Of a stretch of DNA of 64,000 nt, positions 51,201-62,218 are shown piece after piece. Below the pieces are notes generated by a model. The model saw only the letters and a program-made list of their open reading frames with translations, was not told the DNA's origin and ran no database searches. Location: assembly GCA_014338405.1 (NCBI GenBank), contig JTDE01000954.1, positions 12,942 through 76,941 of the forward strand. Reading direction: 5' to 3'. Source of the DNA: Paragonimus skrjabini miyazakii (taxonomy: Eukaryota; Platyhelminthes; Trematoda; Plagiorchiida; Troglotrematidae). Both the position numbers and the translations under genes were made by a program. Each line of letters starts with the position of its first letter. Position 1 is the stretch's first letter.

Positions 51201-51450
51201 ATAACTTACGTCGTATCAGAAGATAACAAACGGGAAATGCTACGGATCAGCTAAACAAACCAATGAGAATCTGCGATGTCAACTTATGGACATCTGATGA
51301 ACTCAACCTATTCGGCATTACTAAATTCATCAACTTTTGCAGTGAAAAAATGAAGCAGACCTGAATCATCATGCACGACAATCTACATAACTCAATGAGA
51401 CAATCTGGCATACTGAGTATTCTAGGAAATTCCGGTTAGATATTTTGTCA
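48300..51450. other. stretch between the LINE and PLE copy C
   Basis: It contains the unplaced 3' end of the LINE and probably the 5' part of PLE copy C. A fragment near 50760-50830 with GATTCGACTC looks like a decayed box B or PLE leader. Frames at 49650-49928 and 50365-50559 are unassigned. Confidence 0.35.
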
Positions 51451-51452
51451 AG

Positions 51453-51788
51453 TTGTTATCAGTTCAGCTAGAAGAACTATCGTGCGGTATCGAATTTTGT
51501 ACCCCAAATCAGAACAACAGCGTCGAGTCACAGACCTATTTCAAGGTTTTATCTGACCAACTTTTACAACTCAGTCCGATATTAGAGTACATCCACAGTT
51601 GGTTTGAAGTCAGCTTAGTCGATTTTGAGCAACAATACAGAGTTAAGTTCTCGAAACGAAATCCATACATGATTCCAAACCACACAGGTGCTCCTTCTGA
51701 GCTAAAATACATTAAAAACTTGATAATAGTAAGAACGGTTAACGGTTCTGGCGTTATAGTATTGGATAAAGATAATTATAAATCATGA
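51453..51788 (+). pseudogene. PLE copy C N-terminal region
   Basis: An open frame of about 111 codons. It contains EFCTPNQNN..., a helical stretch (QLSPILEYIHSWFEVSLVDF) and the conserved block LKYIKNLIIVRTVNGSGVIV followed by LDKDNY, the counterpart of the family's LK...D..I...DKG.GVV.LDK.DY just before the RT fingers. The aspartate and lysine of DKG are replaced here (VNGS). No in-frame ATG near its beginning can be proposed as the true start, and upstream codons are broken. Confidence 0.7.
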
Positions 51789-52804
51789 GCACAGTCAGTA
51801 TTAAGTGACAACTAAATTCCATCAGGATAGCTCAGCAGGTAACGTTGCCGGACCTGAGCGACGCGTTAACAAGGAACTACAAGCATTATCAAAAGGAGAT
51901 TTCATTGACTAAGCGACAGGAAAATCAGTCTACCGCTGAAGCCAATATTATTTATATACAATTTGTCACAACACATGCTGGCCCAACTTCTTCAGCCCGT
52001 AGAACAGTCAGTGGTTGGAAAAACTGAGAGATAGTTTGAGCCAATCGACTTACTTAAAGGTTTGGACTGTAGAAGTAAATATATTGTCAGTATGGACATA
52101 GCTTCTATGTTTACAAATGTACCTTTGATGCAGACGGTTGATACAGTTTGTCAATATATTAACTAGCATATATCAACAAGTTGTTAGTTATATATTATTA
52201 TCCATCAGCATTTGTAGAGAAGTTCGGCAACGAAAGCCCGACTGCCGCAATGGCTTCAACAGTTCCCAGACTGATTGTCTACTTCCATCTGTCTTTCAAA
52301 GGTGATGACATTACGACTCTGTTGAAACCCCATCTCACGGCGGCTGTGCGACTCACTTTCTTTGCAGCTCAACTGGTCACGCTGGCCACCACTGCCCGAA
52401 TCGCAACACCACTGCTGGGAACGTCAATACCGCCCAACAACAAAGCTTACATCATCTATTAATTCCGGTATGAGTACCGACGCAGTTACCTTGGTAAAAT
52501 GGAACGGTAATTACGCATCTGAGTCGACGATCACAATACAGTTTGGTTCCGCAAAACTCTCATGTATACCACAACGTCGGACTCAGGTCAGATTGTGATA
52601 AATCGCAAGAAACCGGTGTCATCGATCGCTCGACATGTGTTGATAGATCAACCCTAGTTGGATCCAAAGAAACCCTTTCGGGTATGTGACATAACAAAAA
52701 ATTGAACGTGCATCCCCTGTGTGGAGGCAGTTGCAATTGACGAATGAAAGCCACCAACTTACATACACAAAGACTTGTTCGTCAGTACCCGATTATCCTG
52801 GTAA
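51453..52804 (+). mobile_element. Penelope-like element copy C, internally deleted
   Basis: The element runs from the PLE N-terminal region to the stop at 52802-52804. It contains in order the N-terminal block ending NGSGVIVLDKDNY (to about 51780), the RT start LPLKPILFIYN and MLAQLLQPVEQ (51909-52007), and RT motif A MDIASMFTNVPLMQTVD (52092-52142). A junction near 52165-52205 follows. Then come the linker LSFKGDDITTLL..HLTAAV (about 52290-52355), the GIY-YIG core with YIIY and YLGKMER (about 52450-52510), SSIARHVLIDQ (about 52618-52650), and the C-terminus CVEAVAID...LSW. RT motifs B to E, including YVDD, are gone: a deletion of several hundred bases joins motif A to the linker. Stops and frameshifts are frequent. 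Both GIY (YIIY) and YIG (YLG) are better preserved than in copy B. Confidence 0.85.
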
Positions 52805-52908
52805 CTGACACCCATTAATGTGTGCGCGTGTAGCTGTTGATTTTGTAATTTGGCTTCACATTGTATACTGAAGTTTACTATATAAACCCGTAGACTGCAG
52901 TATTTATC

Positions 52909-52941
52909 TGGCGAGAGGTAGCGAAATATGCTCAAGAGATA
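52909..52941 (+). ncRNA. decayed hammerhead-ribozyme site after PLE copy C
   Basis: About 105 nt after the stop of copy C, the sequence TGGCGAGAGGTAGCGAAATATG resembles the ribozyme after copy A (GGCGA-CTGATGAGAG-AAGTCGAAATG). GGCGA, GAG(A)G and CGAAAT align, but five bases equivalent to CTGAT are missing, so the catalytic core is destroyed. The position relative to the stop is the same in both copies, which supports homology. It cannot cleave as it stands. Confidence 0.45.
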
Positions 52942-55900
52942 GGTTGTACAAAAAACTGATTCTGACCTATGTGTTCAAATTTGTTATTCGAAAAACTTTT
53001 TCTGCGTTTCAGTAAGTTGCTGAGCGGTGGTCACATGATTACTCCTACATACCTCTGTATTGACTAAGAATGTGTAAGCCATTACCGTGTGAAATGAAAG
53101 ATTAATGACATAAGACATTAGAGAATTTGGTGGGACCAATGGGGAAAAGGTGAAATAAAAAAGTCGAATTATTCGTGTTAAAAGAACCTATAAGAAATAC
53201 ATGCTTACAACGTTTGTCGCCTTGCAAAGGACAAAGTTAACCACCGAGTTTCGACTGACGTTCTCACAACTGTATTCGTTAAAATCATCCACCGATTGAT
53301 TCAGCAATAGATACCTGCTTCTTTCCGAAGTCTTCAGCAAAACTCAAGCGAAATCTACAAATAATTCGATATGCTTTTTTAGAGTAAACAGGATGGATTT
53401 TTTCTAAATAATCAACTATTTCATTGTTGTTGGAACTGACTATCTTGACTGACTAACCCCTGATAATCTTATACGACGAGTTTAGAAAATCCATCAACGT
53501 TTTACCCAGTGTATCATGAATAAAGATTTCTGGGCAAATTAACACAGAACATTTCATCCAGATTCAGTTCATAATGGTTTGCCCGAATGCTTAGACATCC
53601 ACAACTATAGCAAACGTTGTTTAATCCGCAAGCATATCACGTAGAATATGACATCTAGACAAGCCTCCATAACTAACGGAAGACAAATGTCTGCTTTATT
53701 TCTCTATAAAACGTCAGTTTTCAATTCGCTGTTTTGGATCATTCTCACCAGACTTTTACAAGCACGTATAGGCAAACTATGCAAGCTAATCAAAACCTAT
53801 CGGGTTAACAACTAGCAAACACAATGAAGTGGATTGCAGACTGCCAGAAAGCATAGAGCTGATAGTTGAAGCGTGAGAATACGACATGTGCCTGTCGATG
53901 TCGAGTGGTTCACGCTTGACCAGGTCGAAAGTGCTTTATGTAAATGTGGTTGAAAGTTTGTATGAACTGCTTTTGGACACAGATTTGGATTATCCAGTTC
54001 GGTGTAAATGTCTGTTACAGCTGAAAACCGTAGAGGAGTGTTCTGAATTCCCACGTAACGACTGATAAAAATGTACGCGAACAATTGTTTACAAAATGGA
54101 CTTCTTATCTGCTTGTGCAAACATTTCGTCCAGAAAGTATCATATCTAATTTTAGTAACGATAAACCGGTTTATCCAAGAAATGCGGTTGATATTTTAAA
54201 GCGATAATCGAAAATTGAATGTTTCAGACCATTTTTGTTACATTCTGTTACTTTAAGTCCATTTTTTGCCTATCATAGTGAATCATACCATACATTGGTA
54301 TATCGTGCTTTGCACAAAACACATCGCCAAAATTAGTTAAACTTGAACTCTATAACATTGAAGAAGCATTTATGTTCACGAAAGATACAATAAATTAGAA
54401 GGCCCTCTCTGTACTTAGACATATATTTGGAATGGTTGAATTTAAATTTGGATGGGACGAAAAAGCTGAGATACGCTTCAAGTGTGCTAGGTTAGTAGAT
54501 TATTTAAAAATGGTATAGTCCTGTTGATACATTCAACTGTCCTAAGTAGTGTTCAAATGCATATTATCATCTTGTTGATATTAGTAAAAAGAATGGAGAG
54601 AAACAGGGTTGAGTTAACCAGCCAGCCGATAACTTGTTTGAATTTCTGAAACTGTCGAAGGTACTCAATGAAACAAATAGATATTCTCTTAAGACCTGCC
54701 TAATGCACACCTCAGATTTACTTTGCAATATTAATTCTGAATTAAGAATAAAACGTTCCTTTCTATATAGGTAGTGTTTTCATATTGACTGCATAATAAC
54801 ACTTCCGTTTTTTCCGGAAAGCTTATCATCTGTTATAATTTGAGATTACTATTCCAACTAAGACTGAATGAACACCGCTAAAACTTCACACGTTTTTCGA
54901 ACACTTCGCTCAATATCGATTTGGTGTGCCCAGCTGGACTTTATGATTAATTCCATTGGTTGTGCTATTCATACAACTTATTTCACTACAACTTCAACTG
55001 AACTCATATTTACTTTCATTTTTTAAATTTAAATGGAAATTGTGATTCTTTTAACTGCACATCCAAACCAAATATATCTCCAAAAATAGTCCAGTTCTTT
55101 AAACCAGAAGCTTAACGTTGTTTTTCAAGGATGGTACTCCTTCAAGAAACGATCGACTTCTCGTACGTCACCTCTCCAGCAACGTGATTTATATTGATTT
55201 TCTATCAATAAATCACACTGCGATTCAACCTCCTGGGATTTTCGTTGTACCTGTTTTACATTGATCTTTTACTTGTGTTGATCCTCATATCACTTGCAAC
55301 CGTGGATAACACTCCGGTCTCCTTATTTCGAGTATGGTTCTGACTTTCCTCTCGCTATGTTGTACGCCTTATTAATAACCCACTTAGATAGGAATTCTGA
55401 GTTGTGGACATGCTTGGCAAGGCTTTACCCGCCCACTAAATCTTGTTATTTAGTATTGTATTCTTTTGCGCTGGTTGGAAAAAAAGCAGAGACAATCAAG
55501 ACACAGCACTACTCAGTGGAGTGTCAAGTAAATCGCCCGCCTTGTTAGCATGGGATTTGCAATTCAAATGTCCAGGTTGTACATGCATCAGTACCACGAA
55601 GAAAACTTCATTCGGCGATTACCCATTAGTACCTAGAGAAAGGTTTTCTGTGAAAGACGATCGGTGAGAGATGAGTTACCGTTTTGCCACGGATCGTGCA
55701 GACAGTAATAAGTCAATAGTCTAAAAACCTACGAAGATTCATTTGTACCTCTGCGTGACCTCCTTACCGTTATTACAGGCGATAGGATAGCATGAGAACT
55801 GAACTGAACTCGTACGACTGAACGGTTGGATGTAATAAGTCGGTCATGCCTGATATAGAGGTTAATGGTCCATTGATAAACACGGTCACTTTACATACAC

Positions 55901-58900
55901 ATGGACCGAGGTTCAGAGTCGGTTTTTGGTGGTCAAATAAACAAATTTCTTCGTGCAGTTTTAGGGATGACTACTCAGTAATCACAAAGCCACGTCTTCC
56001 ATAAACAGGATATGTAATAAAATCACTGACTTAATTACGTTTAATTTATTTTCAAACTTTCTACTGTTACTAAATATCTTGCTAATCAAGAGATAACCGG
56101 TGAACGGTATGCAGGTGTGGTACACTGTCATTGGTCCCTCCGTGTTCTTTCCTCATAACCACTGGTTTGGGATGTGGATATGCATTTGGAAATATCAAAA
56201 TGAACAGGATGAGTGGAATTAGACAGAAGTTCGGAGTCAAGTAACTTGCATGCTTTGAACTGTTGAACCACTATAGAGTCAGTGAAATTATAGCGCGGAA
56301 TATGGCTACTGTTAAACAGATGTACGGTACTGGAAATAAGTTAAAAATCTTCTGTTGTAAGGCCATGAAAATAACCTGGAGATAGTATAGCACAGGTTAG
56401 GATACACAGGCATTCACACAAATAGAATAAAATTGCAAACAGTTGAAAATTATTTGCACGTAAATCATAAAAAATGGGCTCACTCATTTTAAGCACACTG
56501 TTAACATGAAGAGATCACGGCAACTTGTGACTCATCGTGACGCCCAAAAACTTAAAGCGTAAGAAGAAACATGTTATCATTTTGTAATTGGAGACAAACA
56601 TGAAACTATTGCTGGTTGCTTATCGCTTCAAGAAATAAAAATGAAACACCAGCTAGCATGGACTTATTCAGGGATAAGGGACATGTTTAACAGAAACTAA
56701 TCAATTCTGTAAATCCACTTAACAGAGCAAGAGAGAGGGGGTAGTTCTGAGTATGGACTGCCAAAGACTACATCATCTACACCTGTTAGTAAAAATGAAT
56801 TTAATGGAATCAGTATTTAGTTCACGTGAACAGAAGTACTGCATCATAGAGAACAGCTGAATTCGTGATTGCTGAACAAGTTTCTGAACATTTAGGCGAG
56901 CAAACTGGGAGAGATTCGAAAAGTATTCACCAAACAACATTATGAGAAATAACTGAATGGCATACACTTAAAGAAACCAAAACAATGTCTCTCTACTGAT
57001 TCATCTGGAATCATTGTTGTGGTCAAGGAAACAGAAATGGACTGTCCAACATTCGTAGTCTAGAGATGAAAAAACTGAGTTGACAAGACTAGATAGCACG
57101 TCAACAGTGAACCGAAACTAATAATTCTGTAGACAATGTGAACCATTGTGCTTATTCTCCAGTACTAGGGTCACAAAGAGAAGACTTTTGAAAGACGGTT
57201 CTGGATTTCATACACTTGCAAATTTTGTGATTGTTGCCTCTCCTTAAAGGAGTATGACCGAAATATCGACTTAAATGCAGGTGCCACAATCGATCGAATG
57301 TAATAATCAATCAACTCTAAACAAATCCACAAATACTACTGTATAACAGACTAGTCATAACGTGTTCTGCGTTGTCCTAGTAGTCTAATGAGGATGGGCG
57401 ATGGTGCTATACTACTCACACCACTGCCATTCAGTAGTGTGATCGGAGCATGCATTTTGACATCGAAGTAGCCGCAGGAAAAATACCAGAAGAAACATAG
57501 TAGTGCATTATCGCACAGAATGGTCCTTGTTACGCAAAGAAAGTGAGCATTGATGTCTGTGACAACTGAGATGGTCTGGGCTGAGTACCGTATGCAGATG
57601 AGTCTTTTGTGTGTTGTCCTGTTTAAACGCTTAACCCATGTGTTGCTTTCTTGAATAAATAACCCTTATTCCATCCGCGTTCTTGACTCACCACACTAGT
57701 ACGGATAAAGTATTTCAAAAGCTTTACTGAAAGCTGAATCAATGACCTTTATTCTTCAAGCTTACACTAAGAATCAACCAACAAATACTCTGACTTATCG
57801 GATTAGGTGGTTAGATATCATATCTGAAGACTTTTACCGCGATAATGAACAAATTACTTACATTTTTGCTGTATGTTAAATGGCACTTACTGCATCCAGC
57901 CATTGCAGAACTTCTCGAGTCTAATGTACTGTGGATTCATAATACCTGCGGTGTGCAATGTAGCTAAATCTAGACACCCCAGATTAGCCTATTCCCTCAA
58001 CGACCATACAAAGTTCATTAGTTTGATCACAATGTCTTCATATGTCGTCTCAACTGCAACGGTTTTGGCTGGCATTGACTAAGGATATTAGGCCAATAGT
58101 TTATGCCACTTTTACATATCATTTGTATATACCATGTGAAAGAGAATACTTTTGACCAAGAAGCGGAAATTACGGTTGTGTGTAACGGTTACTAAGGATG
58201 TTGCTTATACCAAACAGGTTGCCACTGTAGAATAAGTTAATGCAGCAAACAACCCGCGAAACCTAGTTGAAATGGTTTCTGCTTGAGACTAATCACTCAG
58301 AAGAGTAGTTTTGCTGCATCGACGTAAGACAGGTTCTTACATGACTGGTTCATTAAATCACACCTGTCAATTTCAGCCATTTGCAAACTATGCTGACCTA
58401 TACGGTGTTTTAGATAAGGAGTGGTGATTGTCAAAGGAAGTCCAAACAACAACTTCATGATCACTACTGGTTAGTCGCACCAAGGAGAGAACTTAAATCT
58501 ACCGCTTCTCTCAAATTGAGTCAGAAAAATGCCGACCTGAATCGTGTCTCTCAACCTGTATGAGAAGCATTCAGGTTGTAGCAGTCACTATATACAGCAT
58601 TCTATGCGGCCCTCATCACGGTACTGTATTTAACCAATGCAATATCAATACTTCCGGTAAAAGTGCCACTAACTCTGTATTCCAAATATCCTAGTAGTAG
58701 AAAATTCCAATTGGGTATCAGGCCGCCTAGGTGGACAAAACACAATAACAGTTGCACAGTAGAATAGCCCACCATGCCCCCGCATGGTTTGAACAGGGGA
58801 TTAAACGGGTATGACCGAATGGTTTTGCGCGGCTAGGAAAAATCAAAGAGCTGGAATCTCTGATCGTACGTCACTTTTTAAATCGCAGACATCGGATCGT

Positions 58901-59057
58901 TATGGTCACTGCCTTCGAAGTTGTTTACGGACCCAGTAATCGACAACTTCTCCAGTTTGCTGAAGATATTGCCAGTCGTGGATGACAATCACTGCTGTGT
59001 CCACAGAAAGACTTGCTGGTCACTCTGAAGCTGCCGTGGTAAATGGATAGTTATACT

Positions 59058-59076
59058 GTTTGTGTGTGCGTGTGAG
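59058..59076. repeat. short (TG)n-rich microsatellite
   Basis: Imperfect TG/TGCG run, at the edge of a repeat-like patch. Confidence 0.6.
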
Positions 59077-60097
59077 AGTAGCTGTGTGGTCTTGTGTTCC
59101 TTCTCACCAAGCTTGCTTGACAGTACAGTATAAACACCGACACTGCAGTATGCGCCTGAGGAGATGCAATGAATTTTTCTGTCCGTTGTTGTTCAACGCT
59201 GTTTCGAACTATCCACACTTCCGGTTAGTAAGCTTGAAACTCTCATCCTTCATCATGAGAACACGAAACCTGGTGTGGGTAAGCGCGTACCCATCAGATA
59301 TATACAGTACAAACAGAATATGATTATAACAAGTAGGTTGAGATGGTACGTAAATGGACAAGTAGAGGACGCTAGTTCAATCCACTACAGTAAAATTATG
59401 CTTCAAGCAACAAACTTCCCGAACTATCCAATTGGACAAAACACGATATAGCCGAAGTCGTACTTATAGCTCAAGCATGAAAGCCACTCTCACATGATGT
59501 AAAAGAATTAAAGCTTGGTTCCGCCAGTCCTCATTGTATGCATGTCTGTGACGAGCGCTACGTTAGTAGAGTTCAGAAAGTTATGATGTTGATTCACTTA
59601 CCAAGGTAGATGCACTATTTCATCACACAACTTGTTTTATACAGCATAGCTAGTTAAGTGATCATACATAGTTCTGTCAAACCAACAGCTTGTGTTGATA
59701 ATATAAAGTCTCCATATACATACTAATAAAAAGAGCCTACTTCCCTTCTGACAAACATGACTTTTGCCGCATCATCCCACTTGTTACAAATGTAAATATT
59801 GTTATGAAGTAAACATGAAATACTTGTCCCTTTCAGTTTCCGCGTAACCACTCCAATCTTCTAACCTAAAACACCGTTTTAAACAAAAAATGAACATCGC
59901 TCACAACGTTTTGATTACTAGCTCCAAAGGTTTTGATCGGTTTTTACATGACAGACTGGCCATGAGCCTTACTAGTACGGTAAGGTTAGAATTGTGTTGC
60001 GGGTATGCTTTTCTACTGCCCACTGTGAAACTAATCCTACACAGATAGGTTCACACAGAAACTAGGAGAGATATAACCACTTATAAATTCAATCCGT

Positions 60098-60430
60098 TCA
60101 TTCCATAAACAACCTCTGGAAATCATCAACCGACTTCAGAAATATTTGACAAAACAAGACGCTCGGACTACAAGTTTCCGATAGTCTGAAATACTCATCA
60201 AAATATTGGAGAATAGGGTCTGATTTAGGAAACACCTGTGTGATTAGATATGAATAGTTCTGTACACTTCGAAGATTATACACCAGTGAACTTGTAAACT
60301 TGTTTAAGAGTTCAAAATAATGTCTACGAAGCTCCTTCACAATACACACATATTTAAGGCCTTTATTTGAACAAGTCCCGCATGCGGTGGGAAATGAGTG
60401 GACGTGGTGTTTGTTCGAGTGTAATGATTA
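60098..60430 (-). CDS. unassigned open frame, possible exon
   Basis: About 110 codons stay open on the minus strand, including KELRRHYFELLNKF and SYLITQVFPKSDPILQYFDE, then FLKSVDDFQRLF. The predicted protein is helix-like with regularly placed aromatic and charged residues. It could be an exon of a conserved protein, but I cannot name a family and no strong acceptor or donor is visible. A second minus-strand frame at 60481-60699 could be an upstream exon of the same gene; this is speculation. Confidence 0.2.
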
Positions 60431-61308
60431 TGAGGAAGAAATATCACAGAAAATTGATACTGGATTGTTCGTGGCCTTTCTTATTTGTTCAACTTTAGAC
60501 TCGTTAAATTTCTCAGAAGAATTGCCAATTTTGAAATGAAACCAATACTGGAATACAGTACACTCTGGCTTACTTTTAGAGAATCTTTGATAATTCTTTC
60601 GATGATAACGTTTACTCCATGAAGACCGATATGTCGAATCACCTTCTCTTCGTCAGACCCTCTCTCAGTAAGCCTTTGGCGATGAATATGTATATACATG
60701 TTCAGGGAAGCAGTTCAGAAAATGGTTCAATGTCAAACCAGCCATCAATCAGGATATACTGTCTGAGCCATGGGTAGGCAAAGCAGGATTGATACCATCA
60801 TCCTCCTCAAACTGAGGTTGGTTTACAGATGCAGTTGTTACTGAACTACTCCTTATGGCACGTTGTGATGATTTCTATTAATATATTGGGCCGAAATTTT
60901 TAATGAATTGTTTTCGAAACGTCCACTTATTGGTTTCGTCGGAAAAGAAAAAAACAGTGCATTATACTTTTCGGAGTTGAACGCCACTCAAGTTTGATCG
61001 TAGCCTTTACATTTCCGATAGGCTTTTCGGCTGACTCACTCCATAAGGAGACGTTGAACCCGAGTTTCGCTCTTGCCAGAGCTCACCAGTAGTACAGATC
61101 CTCTTTCCAGTATGCACTTGTACTCTGGCCATCGTGTTTTTCAGGCTGGCATGTTAACCAAACTGTCAGTAGTCTTCCAGGACGAATGAATGAAAGTGAT
61201 CGGACAATCTGAATAGTAGTCACAAAATTTTCTGGCCGACCCTTTAGAAATGACTGATTCGTTACAAAACAAAAAGACGCCCGACCTGGAAAGTTGTTTA
61301 TTATTTGA

Positions 61309-61329
61309 ATGTATGTATGTATGTATGTA
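61309..61329. repeat. (ATGT)5 microsatellite
   Basis: Five perfect tetranucleotide units. It interrupts a minus-strand frame (61141-61533) whose first part (up to ETRQPYK) looks mildly coding-like but is unassigned. Confidence 0.9.
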
Positions 61330-61783
61330 AAAATATAGAACGAATGTAAACACTATTTTGTATGGCTGTCGGGTCTCTATATCCTTGGCAGTGATGCGGT
61401 CGTATTCCTCTTCGTGATACACCACGCATGGTGCACATACACGTTTCCAGTAGTGGTTTTTAGTCTTCGGTCTTTTTGCTGCGGAGACGTGCTCCTCAGT
61501 TTTCTTGCGTATGAGTCGTGATTTAATGTTCACAAACGAAGCTACGTATTATGTTACACCATCATTTACGTTGCTTGTGTTGTAACTACATCATCTTTGT
61601 CAATTATATATGGCTGTTTTTCTGAATAGACCAATTTGCATGAGATAGAGCCTTATTTCCATTCTTTTATCAATGTCGTATTGTGTTTTATGTACTTTGT
61701 TATCTGTCACTTTGGTAACGACCTTTCAACACTGCAGCGTCTCAATAGGTATGGATGAAGTACGTTCGGGAAACTGTTACTAA

Positions 61784-62089
61784 TGCGGGAAGCAACAGTT
61801 GCCGTAGTCCATTTCAAAGGACCAGGTGGACCTTGTACCGAGATGTGTACAGGACAGCAGTCTTACTAGCATCGTGTGCTACAAGTGCCACCACGTTATT
61901 AACCTCACGTGTGAATCACGCATGCAGTTTCTAGATAAAGATATTGGCCGACTGGTCTGTGATGGCGCCAAGTGTACAAAAGCATTGCTTCGCAGTCGGT
62001 TCCACTCTGACTATCTTCAAGTCAGGAGGGCACCAACCGACTTCCAGAATAGTGTCATCGGGCAGACGGGGTTACTTACCAAAAATTAG
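61784..62089 (+). pseudogene. PHD/zinc-finger-like LINE ORF1 fragment
   Basis: In one frame (with one stop near 61805) CGKQQLP, then IVCYKCHHVINLTC and, about 20 residues later, LVCDGAKC give a Cys-rich pattern. It resembles the PHD-type fingers at the N-terminus of CR1-like ORF1 proteins of flatworms (C..C, C..C....H..C, W.C..C). The usual His before LTC is Asn and the usual Trp is lost. The frame stops just before the assembly gap, so continuation of the element cannot be checked. It could also be a host finger protein exon. Confidence 0.35.
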
Positions 62090-62118
62090 CCCCGTAGAAG
62101 AAAATATTTTTTGCATTA

Positions 62119-62218
62119 NNNNNNNNNNNNNNNNNNNNNNNNNNNNNNNNNNNNNNNNNNNNNNNNNNNNNNNNNNNNNNNNNNNNNNNNNNNNNNNNNN
62201 NNNNNNNNNNNNNNNNNN
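62119..62218. other. assembly gap of exactly 100 N
   Basis: A run of exactly 100 N is a conventional placeholder for a gap of unknown size, so distances across it have no meaning. Confidence 0.97.

Larger units (their letters stand above)
52945..61780. other. gene-poor stretch with repeat-like patches
   Basis: No gene recognised. Patches of higher GC and CpG at 55120-55860, 57360-57700 and 58440-59240 read like old interspersed repeats. The middle one has a poly(A)-signal-like GAATAAATA and a CACCACA end, as in an LTR. The minus-strand frame at 60098-60430 is listed separately. Confidence 0.35.

Noticed and set aside
52560..52757. Minus-strand frame inside PLE copy C
   Set aside because: It is antisense to the GIY-YIG and tail sequence of the element and has no signature of its own.
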